NCBI GenBank assembly: GCA_021018815.1
Contig: JAITYX010000167.1
Location: forward strand, 124,001 to 188,000
Direction: 5' to 3'
From: Talinum fruticosum
Lineage: Eukaryota; Streptophyta; Magnoliopsida; Caryophyllales; Talinaceae
DNA: 64,000 nt
This document shows positions 35,758 through 49,396 of this stretch, one piece after another (the stretch's first letter is position 1; the number at the start of each line of letters is the position of its first letter). Made by a program: the position numbers and the translations under genes. Below the pieces are notes generated by a model, which worked only from the letters and a program-made list of their open reading frames with translations, was not told where the DNA came from and made no database searches.

Positions 35758-38700
35758 CTCCAGCACTGCATCGTCATCCTTCATTCGTTCAAATCGAACG
35801 GCGCTGACCTTTCTAGCATTCCCTGCCAGTATCTGCACAAAAAGCATCATTTATACTTCTGGGCCAAAAAAAAGGGCTTGCTTAAAGGTAACTGAACCAA
35901 ACTAAATGCCCAAGTCCCACATAGGACAGGGTATAGAAAGTGGACTGCAGAGAACTATTTCCATTGGACCCTATTTTAGAAATGTGTTGACTGTATACCA
36001 CACTTCTAAATAAAGAACCAAGATGACAGTTTCGCGAGGTGTTTCTTAGATCCACTATAATCCATAGTTTGGAGGGTGAGGGAGGGGAAGCCCATAGTAA
36101 CTTCTTCAGCTGATGCGCAGACAGAGAGATAGAAACCTTGGTATCCACGAGCTAGGACTTCATACTCAGTGATGAACCTTTTATTCACTTATCCTCTAAA
36201 GGTAAAACGACCACAAGACGCATATATATGTTTCATCTAATAAGAAATTGTTAAGAGCAAAATAATGCGACGCTGAAATACATAATGAAAAAGCAATCAA
36301 CACTAAGTTGAAGCTGAATGCTTCCTAGGTAGGCAACAAACGGACAAAACAACACAAACGTCACAAGGTGAACTTGTGATTGGATCTAATGCAAATCGAA
36401 ACAGATGAGTGACTTGCCATTATCAAAGCTTCGTTACAGTACAGCAACCGAAAAGACATAGCATACCTCTAACTTGAACATTTGAAACCTTTCTGTATTT
36501 TCCAGACGATCAGATTCTGGTTCAGTGTATTCACCAGCATCTTCTTGATTTTCCCTTTCAAGCACCACCTTAATGCTCTCACCTGTTCTTGGGATATATC
36601 CGAATGCTTCACAAACAAAACCAGAAACAGTCTCGTACTGATGACCCTGTCACAAAGGCAAGGCCCACAAAAAAGGAGAAAAATCATATAGAGGGAATAG
36701 ATACAATTCCTGAAACACAATAGAGAAGTGATGTCCCAACTCCCAACATCCAAAAAGATTTTATGTTTTATCATAACAATTCAGCTTGGAAACCTTCCTA
36801 ACCGGACTAGTCCAAATCATCCGATTAGAGTGGAAAAAACATCAAGTGCGAATATTGCAAAATTAGAGCTCAATAAAAGGGATTAAGTTCTTCAAAAGGT
36901 TACAAGCTACTACTGAACACTTGGTATTCTGATCCCTTTAAAAAGAAAAAAGGAAACAAGGCTAGGATCAGAAAGTGCACCTCAGGCATCTTAATGTTCA
37001 ACTCTTCAGAAAGCTGATCGATTGATGTATTGGCATCTACATCATATATCCCCTCTGCTCGCATCACAATGTAGCCTGTTTTCTTCTGAATTTCTTCCTG
37101 GCCCGAGGCAAATTGAGAAATAAAAGTTCAAAATTACATCTGTAGCATTGCAGTGGTGATAACCTATGGGTTTGCAAGAGAACATATAACTCTGCACGAC
37201 CTAGTATTGAGAGTGCAAGGAAGCAAGGTGCTTCTCATCCCACATGTGGGTGATGACAGAAAATCGACAAGAAAGCATATGTTCTTGAGGTATTCAACAA
37301 CTAGCCGGAGAATCATTGCGTAGCCAAAGCAGTGAAATAAAAAAAATTGCAAACATGAGACTTAAACCAAACATTAACTGTTAAGAGATTAGAGACAAGT
37401 TTGAAGGTTTCCAAAGTCACTATAGCAACAAGGAAGCATTATGCTATACATTGGGTACAATGGAAATTGTCAAACTAGAAAAGACAACTACAGAAACAAG
37501 TTATTTACAAATGCATGCCTCAACAGTTGCACTCAGAAACAACAAAGAACAAGAAGGTGATTAGTCAGTTCAATAGAATTTATAAGAATCTATCATCTCT
37601 ATAATGTAAAATGAATTTTGTACCAAATGTATTACCTTTGAATCATTCTCATCAAAGATTTCACCAACAATTTCTTCGACGACATCTTCCAAGGTAACTA
37701 ACTGTTTCAAAGAAATATGGAGAAACATGAGTACTGCACAAGCCAAGCTTCAAGGAAAATTAAGAGACCAACATAACTAGTCCTACCATAAGCTAAAACA
37801 CACAAAAAGCTCCAAAAATTAGCTTTAAAAGAAGGAACCACCTACCCCAACTGTTCCCCCATATTCGTTGAGGACAATGGCCATGTGAACTTTTCTAATC
37901 CGAAATTCTCTTAGAAGATTCCATACAGACATAGAATCTGTTACACCAACAACATAATTAAACGCTACATATGACAATTTATGGAGGAAAAGAATTCAAG
38001 CCAATAAAGTTGCCATGGCAAAGAAATACTTTCTTTTCTTTACTCTTTACCCAGCCTTTAATGTTCACTACTAGAAATATAGATGATGGGAAGACAGAAG
38101 GTTAGTTCATACTAGCATGGGGTATAATGGTAAACAACGACCTAGAAAGCCTTCAAGTTCTTCACACTAAAGAAACAAATGCCTAATTGAGTATAACACT
38201 GGAGACAGAAGATAGCCACCGCATAGGTACAAGAACTAAAGTGAAAAACTTATTGTCTTTTATTCAAGTTAAGCGTGTCTTCAAGTCGGGAACGATAAAA
38301 CCTTCTCATCATTCATCAAGTCCAACAAGTTATAAAAGACATAATGGCATGCCAAAAGGTTTAGCACTGCATTTGGTATCAATGAACAAAAAGAAGGATC
38401 TAATATCCTTGAAGGCAAGAGCATAAACATCTCTAGAAACCATAAGCAACAGCCAACATGCATTGCAGACAGCGGGGAACATCCAATTTTACATTTTAAA
38501 CTTGACCTAGAATTTAGATATAAAGCCCCAAACATAGGGGAATCCAGCAATGATACAGGTGTGAAAGCTGGCTAAGGCTTACAGAAAGGATTCCAAGCGA
38601 AAAGCATGGAGCCTTGAAGCATCAGGTTCTGCAAAAGTGCAAATGAAACGTTTTATATATGATCAACATCAGTGCCTTCCAGATTGAACTATGATCATTT

Positions 38701-41700
38701 ACAGCTAACCACTGGACCCCGCCATGGGCTTGGTTTGATCAACTTCAATTACCAAATCGATATCTAAAGGTGCATGAAGAATTTGAGCCAGAATTTCATT
38801 TGACTGGACCAGGAAGAGTAATGCTCCACTAAGAGAAGAGAAATACTCCACTAAAGCTAAATTACGTTACAGATGAGTAACATCGGGAATAATACAATCA
38901 CTGGAATGGTACTTTCATGCATGAACAAGAGAATGTTCACCAAAGGTCTTATAGTACAAAATTTTCCATTGATATTCTAATTATTGTCCTGTCTAATGAA
39001 ACTTTTGTGGATGAACAAAGAACTTCCTCACATGCACCAGTCATGAAAGAGATAATGAGGAATCTTTAGAATACAGATTACCCATGGAAGAGCTAGAAAA
39101 AGCTATCAACCAGTATAAATAACTACTGAGGTTCTTATGGAGGATTGGCAGGAAGATGATGTATACAACTTTACCCCTATAGATAAGCAGAAAGATAAGT
39201 TTGAAAGAACCCAAGAACTACTAATATGATACACATTACAAAATAAACAGACAGAGACTACACTCGTACAAGAATTCTGGAGGAAAAAATGCCTGATGCT
39301 TTCGATTACTCAGACCCTTTTGTATGTCACACTAGAACATCATTAATGGACCCCATAATATGGATAGACAACAAAGACCTTTTGTCATAATTGTGAAATC
39401 CCAGCTTCACATCCCCATAGGAAGCAAACTCTGGAAGCACCAACTCCTTTGCTGCCAGGCAGACGCCATTGGATATAAATAAATCAACAAAGGATCCATA
39501 AGATGTGACTTACAAATGCCCATATTGTCATCTCCCAGTACCCAAGCTAGTCAAACCTCACTATCATTCGAACAAGCACATACACAATTGCTAAGCCAGA
39601 TCCCATTTGAAGGCTACAGTGATTCAGTGCAATAGCAAGGAGATGTGCTAAACTAGAGTTCATACTCCGACATTTAAAAAAAAAGTTGTGGCTATGAACC
39701 TATGCTCTTTTTGGGGGAGGGCCAGGGGGTCCACCAAGCAGAAACCAAAAAGGAAGCATAAGTTTCAAGAATTACCAGGGACAAAGTATGCTGGTTTGTG
39801 CGCCATATCACCCACAGTAGAACTTTCTAGAAGCTCCCCTTCAAAATCAAACATAGTATAATTCTGCAACTATGAGGTTGATGCATAAAATTAATAGGAA
39901 GCAAACGTAACATCAGATAGAAATTGTAAGGAACAGAGACTAGCTGACCTTTTGAACATAATCCAGCATATCCATTGCATATGCAATGCCAACTATGTTA
40001 TCAACACGCTGCTCATATACAGGCACCCTACAAAATGCCAATGAACTTAAAGTGTCAACCTATGAACATGAATCAGCACATTTATGAACCACGAGAATCA
40101 CATACCTTGAGTACTGATGTTTTACCCACAGATTATGAAAACCAATCAATGATGCACTTGCATCAATGGCAACAACATCAACTAGTGGTGTCATAACCTC
40201 TCTAACATGTGTATCTTTGATCTCCAGCACATTTTCAATCATGTCCTGAAATAAACACATGTTATAAATTCACAATCCTTCAAAAAACCAACAATTTTAT
40301 TAGAACCTAATTCGACATATCGATGAATTGATCAAAACAATTTTATTTGAACATGAGTCATGAATTGAAAATAAACATAAAGGTAGAATTATACCACAAA
40401 TAACTACAGATTTTAAAATATCAAATAAACATGCCCACTGTCACGTCTCCTGACTAGGATGATAAATAAACAATATCATCTTAGTAAAAATTTAGGTCAG
40501 TATCCAATTCAATTTGGACAAATTGGTCAATGCCTAAAATTCGGACAAAATTTTTACAGAACTTTTTTCAAGATGTATAAATCAAATAAATTTAAATTTG
40601 AGTCAAAATCTAATAAATTTTTAAATCGTATAAAATTTTGCTAGCCATAGTTATTTTTGTTTATCAGAACCGTCTACCTTTTGGAGCTGGAGGCCCATTT
40701 GTTAAGCTAGTTGGAAGCTTACACTATCCAGTATATACAGCAAAGAAATTATACATAGAACTCAGAAGTCAGAATCATGATTTTAATCAAGTGCCCATCC
40801 TGCAGCATTTGCACTTGAATCCCAAAGGATGGACATAGCTTATTCAGAAACTTGATGTTTAACAGTATAAATATTAGCATATTAATCTATTTTTAATATT
40901 AAGCCGCAGACATTCAGAAGAGGGAACAAATATTGTTCTCTAATAGGATTGGACTGTTTTACTCCCTCTATCGTATAGATATAACACTCAGAATATTGAA
41001 AATCCAGAAGTCATTTGACTCCGTTCGATACACAACAATAATCTCCCAATGAAAATGACGCGCTCAGCAGGTACTTTACACAATGCACAGTTACGGTTAC
41101 ATGTAAATAGCATTAACTAGTCTTTGTAAGATAAGCAACATAAACCATGCTTCTTGTCGGGAAAAAATATTCCTCTACCACTATTATTGATGCCACACTT
41201 AACTTCTTCCATGACTTCGTATAACATTAACTAGTCTTCAATTTATACCAATTCACTTATCCTCACATTTCCAACCATTTTCACAAACAGCGGTATTGTA
41301 TTTGCATAACCTTTCCTGTGTGTTTCCTGTATCCAGTCACTAAATAGTCGATGCTGCCACTAATTCTACAGAGCTTCAGAAATGCTAACTTTGTGTTTGT
41401 TTTGAGTCACCATTTATCCATTTTGTTCAAGCAATGCTGAATAATTTAATGTTTCTCACCTCTAAATTCTATATTTTCTGTTCATCATTCAAGTATGGGC
41501 CTCTTCGAACTTACATACAAGACACGCATAAACAGAAACATAAACAGAAACGAACATAAACGAGCAAAAACGAACATAAACGAACAGAAATGAGTTGTTA
41601 AATAAGAAATGAACATAAACGAACGAACATGAACAAACATAAACAAACATAAAAGAACATTAACAAACATAAAAGAACATTAACGAACATAAAATATAAA

Positions 41701-44700
41701 TAGATTCTGTTTTTCATGTAAAGTCAAACAGGCCCTATGTCATATTCATTCTCCAACTTTGTTGAAGCATAATTAAATAGCTTGGTATATTCAAAAACAA
41801 GTAAAAGCTCACACACTCACGCTCAGTCACTCATTAGAGGGATGATTATGCACTCAGTTCAAATTTGATCATTTAATTGAAAAAAGATTTACAAGCAACT
41901 TAAAATTCATACCTGCTCTTCCTCCTCAATGGCTCCACTTAGTTCTGCTCCTCGTAGCATCAATTTCAGCTCATCTTCAGTAACATATGGTTCACTACAA
42001 CAGACAATTTGGGACATATGTAGAACTTGCAAAAATGCCTCAAATCAAGGATTAAGAAAGAGAACACTATTACAATGTAGCCCTCATTTAACTTAAGACT
42101 CTCGAGCAGTAATTGACACCCCGCAAACAATGTGATGAAAGTCCACGAGATACCAAGAATTCACTTAAAATTTCAGTAGTATCTTTGCTCGATGTCAGTA
42201 GAAGTCAAGGCCAATATGGTATACAATGGCTGTACTATTCCTTGGCCGTTGACAACTTTGATTTTAAACAATTATTAAACAAATGATAAATATGGGCATT
42301 GGTACACTACAATAGAAATTATATTTGAAAATTTACTTCTAAAGCCACTTGTCTGCAGAACATAGTATGCACTAAAATAACCACAAGGCTCTTGAAAAAA
42401 ATTGTTAATGAGGCCGTTGGTCTAGCAGGCAAGGTTGAGGCACTGATTCTGAGATTCAAATCCCCTACACCAAATTGTCATCAGCAACATCAAATGCAGG
42501 TCACTATCAACACTAGTTGAAACTGTCAATTTCTTTCCAAAGTCCAAACTGAGTGAATCTCTGCAGTTCACTAAAGCCAGCTACATAAGGAAGTTCTCCA
42601 CTTCTATGAAATAAATCATCTTGGTTCCACACAAATTTCCCCTAAGGTAACAAAATAAGCTAATATAACCAACGAATATTCCAGTCGTTGCCATCATACA
42701 ATTTAAAAATCCATTTCAACAAGTACAGGTTGAAAATAAAGATAAGTTATTTTTTTTAGGGAAAATACAAAGATAAGTTCCAGTAATAACATTGATCAAT
42801 ATAACTTTGTTGAGCTTATCTTTAATTTCATATATAATGCTGCAAGTGAATTTTTCAAAGTACAGGGGCACCAAATGGAAAATCCTGACTAATTTGAATA
42901 CAATTACCAGGTTCGCCCCTTCTGATATCCAGATTGGATAGGCAGTGACATTAATTATCAAATTAAACGCCAAACAGACATTTGCAGCTTACATAGGGGC
43001 AACTCCAAAATTTATTTCCCAGATGCATGAGAAGTTCAATGATGACTTATAGAAGCTAGACTGATAATTATTTTCACAATCTTAGTATAACAAGCATGGA
43101 AATTTCCTCGCTTTGGAGGAACTCACACCATCCAAGGATACTTGCCACAAACATTATCCCTGACTAATATCAACTGTATCCAGTGGAAAATTGCTAGATG
43201 TGAGAATCAAAATCCATGTTTCTCCTTTTTCATTTTTGTATTTTCTTTTTCCCTTCTGAGTTAGGCGATTAAGTGAGGTCGTTACCAAATTTTCACATCG
43301 AGCAAAAGTACACCAGAACAAAGTTGTAATATAAGGTTCAAAACTCACTAGAACAGACCTCCTTCCTTTCAATCCGAAAATTTTGAGAATGCCCATTGAC
43401 AGGTAAGTGACAATTCTTCCCACAGGATATAAAATCAGGGAAAGCCACGCAACAGGTCTGACCTACAGATATCAAACAGGAACTTATCTTAATGAATTTG
43501 TACTGACAGTCCAACAACACTAATAAGTCATAAAAGATTTGCAAGCAATCTAGTTTCAAAACTAGCAACACTAAATTACTATTTTCACAATAGAAGGCAA
43601 GAAAACTCACCACAAATCTTACAACCTCTGTGGCATGATGTACCGCTATACTCTTAGGAGTTATCTCAGTAAGAAGCAAAATGGCAACCTGATATCAATC
43701 ATAAAGGTCAAGATGGCACTGAAAAGTGTGAAGAAGAAAAGGAGAAAGCAATAAAGTGAAACAAGGACATGAAACATACAGTCATCACTCCGGTAGCCGC
43801 ACTGACCCCAGCTTCACCAAATAAAGCTGTTGCAGCATCAGTAACTAATGCGGTTGCCGCTATATTGACAACACTGCGAAGATGTAGAGTCTTTATGTCA
43901 GAAGATATTTGAACTCAAGGTAATAGAGACCCACAAAACAAGAAATAGGAAGGGAAATACGTTGTGCCAATTAGAATAGTAGTCAGAAATCGGGTGACAT
44001 CACTCCGGAGCATTCTGAATACACTATTATCAGGCTCCTTTTCGGCCAGCTCTCGCACCTGATGCAAAAAAGAGACCAAAAGTTGAAATAGCAGTCCTGC
44101 AATAGATACTTGATGTACTAGACCCAAATATTTGCGGAGCAAATGAAAACTAACCCCATATGAAGTCAACAGATAATTTCCATGAAAACATGTGCCTCAG
44201 AAAATCTCACTTAAATACCATGAGAAGCAATCAAGTATAAAGAAACAACCATTGTTTACCTAAACTCAACTGAAAAACAATTTCCTTCAACGAACCAAAA
44301 GTAGTCAACTTCAGCATTCTCTAAAGATATACATAAAGATAGCCCGCAATATAAAAGACCCAACATGCAGAAGGTATAATCTCAGAAAATTAGGAATCAA
44401 TATTATACCTTCTGTCCCTAGACTCCCTCGTATGTTGCAACCAATTCTGTTCTAATTACACATCTAGCTTTAAAGGCCACAAAGGCTTTGAAGCTAATAT
44501 GAAAAGCATAAGATGAAGGTGAAGATGAACATGCATATTGTAGCTAAAATTCTACATGCTTGGGTTCTTGTATGTTTGATATTCTAGCATTGCTCAATGT
44601 TCATAAATGATTCCCTCCCCCTCAATAGCAGAAAAATTCAAAATGAAAAAGAATGCTTGAATAAGTTTTTTAAAAAACCGTGAAATCATCCTCTTCAGGT

Positions 44701-47700
44701 TAGTCCAGAGCTCACCTACTTACTGCCCACATAAAATTCAGGAGATATGGATTGCAACCTTCACAATAATTTCAATGTAAAGACATTTCGTAGTTGGTTT
44801 TCACTCAAACAAGCATCAACATGTCTTGGGCTGTTGGGGTAATTATCAACTTGAACAAAATTTTAAAATGTGATGGTTTACTTTCACACCTCTCCCTCTT
44901 CCAATATATCAATTAAGCACACTACTAATACAAAGGCATGATGTGAGAGGACGCATTTATCTCAATGAGCCATAAGAAACTTAGGGGATAAAAATTTAAA
45001 GCCTCACAAGCAATTTCTAAAACTAGGCTCTCAGAGGTCACAAAGTGAAAGCCATCATGCATGGTTTTAAAGGTTTGTGGAAAACGTCCAAGTTGTTAAA
45101 TGGTGTCATGTACCCCTTCTCAGCCCCCAACTGTTTTATGGTATTTTAAGAGCATCCAGAGAGTTTTCTACCATACAACACCATAATGCTCATTTTTAGG
45201 GCATTTAAGTTCAAATTACAAAATCTACATGGCGATGCCCCTGAAGCCACTACACTAATTGAAATTGTCTACAACCATATTTAAAAATTATCAGCTATCA
45301 AGGAGATAGAATGACCAAACGCTTCGACACCCTCAAAATGAAGACTAGCATACAAAAGCCTTGAAATTTAAAAAAAAATGTTCCTAACATTTGTCCGGTG
45401 ATAACTATCGAATCCTCAAAATATTCTATGATATATGATGTCTATTCTGGATAGCTAAGAAGGTTTTCTAAGCCACCACAATGACCTTTTTGTGAAGTCC
45501 TATAACCCCTCTCAAAATCTACAAAATGATGTGGATGCATCAATCACACTCATTGAAGTTGTATAAAGGGATGGTCAAAAGTGTCCTGATCGGTGTTGTA
45601 ACTAAGGCGGTCAAGGCACCTCAGGTAAAAATGAAGGTTATTATACATGATTTCAGGGACTTTTGCAAAGTGATACAAGATGTCAAATGGTGGTTATGTT
45701 GCTCTACGTCATCATATTCTACCTCAGGAACCCTAAAACAAAGGTTTTTGATCATCATGTTCCCTCATTGGGTTATTACAAATGAAACTATTATACTCAT
45801 CAAAGTTATTCAGGGGGTGAATCAATATCCTCAACGTTTCAATGCTACAGAATTACAGCATCTCATGAACCCCCATGGGCTCCATCAGAGCTATCATATA
45901 CATATTTTCATACATTCGTAAAAAATACGAAAGATTTTCAGATGGTGCACAAGTCCTCTTGCTGACTTCCTGAAATGTTCTACTCAGGGTGTCCAAAGGG
46001 TACTTACATCTATCATGCCCATTTTTGTGGCATAGTGAACTCGCGCTCTGAAATCTACAAAACAGTGCCAGTGAGGCCATTATGATACATTTAAATTGCA
46101 TAGACTCTACAGGGATGTTTGGACCATCATAATGATTTAAATCAATCATGACAATATGCTCCTACTGGTCCCTAAAAACATCTCAGGATATTTTAGGGCA
46201 TTCTAAACCAATTAGTGAATTGAATATAATCACAATGCCTTTTTTGGCATTTTCGAATCATACTTCAAAATGTACAAATGGCGCCAATGAGTCCATCTCG
46301 CTCACTGAAATCATTTCGGAGATATTTAGCACATTTTAGGGCATTACAGTGGTAGAGTGAAGATGAAAGCTGTTAGACGCAATTTTCGCGATGCTGGGAA
46401 AATGTCAAAGGAGTTGTCAAAGAGTGACATATGCTTCCTCTAACACCTCAAAATGTTACTGATAATTTACAGTGCAATGAACACAATAGTGCCTTTTTGG
46501 CACTTCAAATTATGATTAAAAATTTACAGGATGGTGCCAACAAAAACCATTACGCACATAGAAACTGTTTTTAAGAGAATATATATATTGCCCTAAAAGG
46601 TTTCAGAGCTAGAATGATAACACCCTTTCTGAGCCCACAAATGACTGCTATATTAGAGGTGGAAATGAGCCGAGAGGACTCGTGAGCTAGCTCGGCGGAA
46701 AACTCGAAAAAGCTCGGCTTGAAAAAGCTCGAGCATGCTCGGGCTCGAGCACGTTATAAAAATGAGTCGAGTCGAGCATGAGGAAGCTCAGCTCACTAGG
46801 CTGGTGAGGCTCGTAAAGAGGAGGTACATACTAGGCTCGACTATGATACAATGTCAAAAATTAAATTATATATTTGATTAATAAAACTAGGAACCTATTT
46901 CATTAGTTACTCACTTTTTTCTATTACATATTATAAAGTCAAAATGATATATCATACATATTGCGATTATGAACTATCTTATTTTTCATCATTATCATTC
47001 TCTAATCCTAGTTACTTTTCAATCTTGTATCATAATTGGTTACGATACATTTTTCTTCAAGGTCAAGCATTTGAATTCGATAATGATCGTTTTGATTCGT
47101 AACAATGCCTAGTGAGAACACGCAAAGTATAGGCTCGAGAAAGCTCGAGAGGGCAGCGAGCCAAGCTTTCAGCCCAAATTTTCAAACTCGGCAAGCTCGT
47201 GAGCTAAGTCGGGCTCGTAAAAAGGTTTAGGAGTCGGGCAGCAAACATGCCAAGCTGGGGCTCAGCTTGGCTCATTTTCCACACCTAGCTATAATAATAC
47301 ATGCTTTTCACAATTTTCTAAAAACAGTTTCGTGTAGAAGTCGAATATTAACTACATGATTGAATTGATCACTCAAAAGGTTTTAGAGTATCCTAGAATC
47401 ATTTAAATAGTTAGAGAGCATTGTATCTGTGTGCCACCATATGTCCATTTTTAGACTCTTTACGATCACAATTAAAAATCTACAAATTGTTGAAATGAAG
47501 CCATTACACTAAATAATTATTTAAAGGATAATTTTCAACATCATAAGACATACTGATGTTAGAGTGGTTATAACCTCAATTGTTGGGACTCATAACACCA
47601 AGAATATTAAACACTATTTTTGGGATTTTTTCAGAAATACCGCGGAAGTTGTTACAGGAAACTACATGCTCTTTCTCACCTGTGAAAAGAATCAAGGTGT

Positions 47701-49396
47701 TTTCAGACCATTCTAAACGATTATATAAATGTGTCATATGCCACCATAATGCTAATTTGGGTGATTTAAAATCAAAATTTTTAAAATCTACAAGATCTTC
47801 CCACAAAATCATCATCCAAATTGAAATTATGTAGAGGCATCATAATAATTTCCAAAGCAGTCTGAAGGAAAAGCGGCCAGATAAGCAACCCCATGGTATA
47901 CATGGTTTTTGTGGGGGTGTTCTGAAAAATGTAAAAGAAGTTGCCAAATAGTGACCGTCTCTTTCTAATGAACCTTTCTACATAATCTACAGCATTGTAT
48001 CTATTCTAGACAGTTTAGACGAAATTTTAAGCCACCATGATTCATTTTTGGGGCATTTCACAAAAATGCTACAAAATCTATAGGATAGAGCAAATGAAGC
48101 CACTACATTCAAAGCATTGCTTATAGTGATGTTTCAAATGTCCTATGAGCCTTCAAAGATAGAGGAGCTAGATGCCTCCATCCTCTCATAACCTCGAAAA
48201 TAAAGGCTACTATGCACAATTATTTATAGATTTTTCCAAAAAGATTGTTGCAACTATGTCCTACGAAATCTCACAATCTTTTACCATACTTTAAATGTTC
48301 TGTATAATTAAGCGGGTTGTATATCACCAAATATATCATTGACATTGAGGCCTCCTGCCGTCCTGCCTTAACATCTTCCTCCATCTCATTAATCATTGAC
48401 TTCTAGTAACAGTCTTGTTACCACACCAGCTCGAGGGCATCAAGGCACATGGCTTAACATGCCTCAAGAAAATAATGTGATGATACCTCTCGTCAGCTAA
48501 GAATGATCAAGTTTATTATCTTGTATAAACAAAAAATAATAATAATCAAAGGCATATGGAACCTCATTGTAACCCACGAGTTGGACAACAGGAACCCATT
48601 CTACTATTCTCCCAAAAGGAAAACAACATTGTGAAAGCCTGGAACATGGGAGGCAACCTAATCTTTCTTTCTAACCTCCATCCAACTTTGTAGCCTACTC
48701 ATCACTACCTACAGCCTCAAGAATCATATATCACAATTTTACCAAGAACCTATTAATAATTTGTTTGAGGGTTCGATTTGCCAACTCAAATATCATTCCA
48801 AAATGCAAATTATTAACAATGAAAAAGAATTAAAAGCATACCTTCCAAGGCCAAAGAGTGGTGATTGAGGTTTCAGCCATGGAGAAGAAAGCAGAAAGTC
48901 CCAAAAGCACAGCAAGAACCAACCCTTGCTCCTTGAAAACCTGAAGAACTTGCAATGTCTTGGGCCACCACACATTTCTCAACAACAATATTCTCTGCCA
49001 AAAAACCCCATAACCTGCATTAACCACCCCATCAGCAGCCACTACTCTCCGGCACTGAAACACAAAAACCCCACAAATAATGGCCGCCAACACCACCCCA
49101 CGCTTCAATAAAATCTTGGAAAGCTCAAGATTCTCTCTCCTCTCCTCAAATCTCGGCCCCGGCTCATCCGCAATGAACCTCCCATCGGTTCCGTTACTAA
49201 AACACTTGAAACAACAACTATTGATATCTACAGCTCGGGACGCAAAAAGGGTTCCATACGCATACTTCAAAGATACTTCTCTAGCAGAAATCTTGATTGA
49301 AACAGGAAAGTTGGGATTACAAGCAGTGAATAATGGAGACCTGGAGGTTCCGCCATTGATGACAGCTCTTGAAGAGTGATGAAGAGCCACCACCAT
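35737..49396 (-). CDS. Chloroplast CNNM/CorC-type protein (DUF21, CBS pair, CorC_HlyC), Mg transporter-like
   Basis: Fourteen minus-strand exons with GT-AG borders: 48842-49396, 43961-44058, 43780-43873, 43611-43688, 43359-43462, 41913-41994, 40106-40245, 39949-40027, 39776-39863, 37846-37937, 37636-37701, 36981-37097, 36467-36646, 35737-35832. They join to 1869 nt (622 aa). Residues 1 to about 100 are Ser/Arg-rich and transit-peptide-like, with a membrane segment at about 97-118. DUF21 spans about 155-330, with LGLSAFFSMAETS and LLLTEITPKSIAVHHA. CBS domains lie at about 350-410 and 430-490 (VLNEYGGTVGLVTLEDVVEE), CorC_HlyC at about 508-602. Arabidopsis relatives are the chloroplast Mg2+ transporters MGR8/MGR9. 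The TGA at 35737 looks premature: the -1 frame stays open to 35513 and starts with family-like AKELAPLIPNVMKR, so one G seems lost near 35757. Exon 9 starts with an extra eight residues (NYTMFDFE) not in the Arabidopsis form as I recall it. Confidence 0.9.
41515..41695. repeat. Minisatellite of ~10-bp units in intron 6
   Basis: Degenerate repeats of the type AACGAACATA / AACAAACATA / AAAGAACATT run for about 180 bp within the intron between 40245 and 41913. Confidence 0.85.
42411..42560 (+). repeat. Candidate tRNA-derived SINE in intron 5
   Basis: TGGTCTAGCAGG (42418-42429) fits a pol III A box and GATTCAAATCC (42453-42463) fits a B box exactly, with spacing normal for a SINE head. The body and 3' end are undefined, so limits are approximate. 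It is not a folding tRNA gene. Confidence 0.4.
45030..48310. repeat. Diverged tandem array, unit ~250-300 bp, filling much of intron 1
   Basis: A recurring pattern appears about nine times: CCACCATAATG..CATTTTTGGGCATTT, then about 30 bp, then AAAATCTACAAAATG, then GAAGCCATTACACT-like, then TTGAAATTGT. Clear instances start near 45180, 45478, 45750, 46010, 46230, 46480, 47440, 47735 and 48035. Other shared words such as CCTCAAAATGAAGGCTA and GTTGCCAAATGGTG occur at matching offsets. Copies are only about 60-70 percent alike by eye. The array is split by the hAT MITE at 46655-47287. No coding capacity. Confidence 0.65.
46655..47287. mobile_element. hAT-type MITE inside intron 1
   Basis: The ends are imperfect inverted repeats (AGAGGTGGAAATGAGCC on the left, TAGGTGTGGAAAATGAGCC as the reverse of the right), typical of plant hAT MITEs. 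They are flanked by GCTATATT (46647-46654) and GCTATAAT (47288-47295), an 8-bp duplication with one mismatch. The subterminal regions are packed with GAGCTCG, GCTCGAG and AAGCTCG words in both orientations; the middle is AT-rich. No transposase. Confidence 0.75.

Noticed and set aside
47580..47834. Open frames inside intron 1 as nested genes
   Set aside because: They lie in the diverged tandem array, occur on both strands, and match no family.
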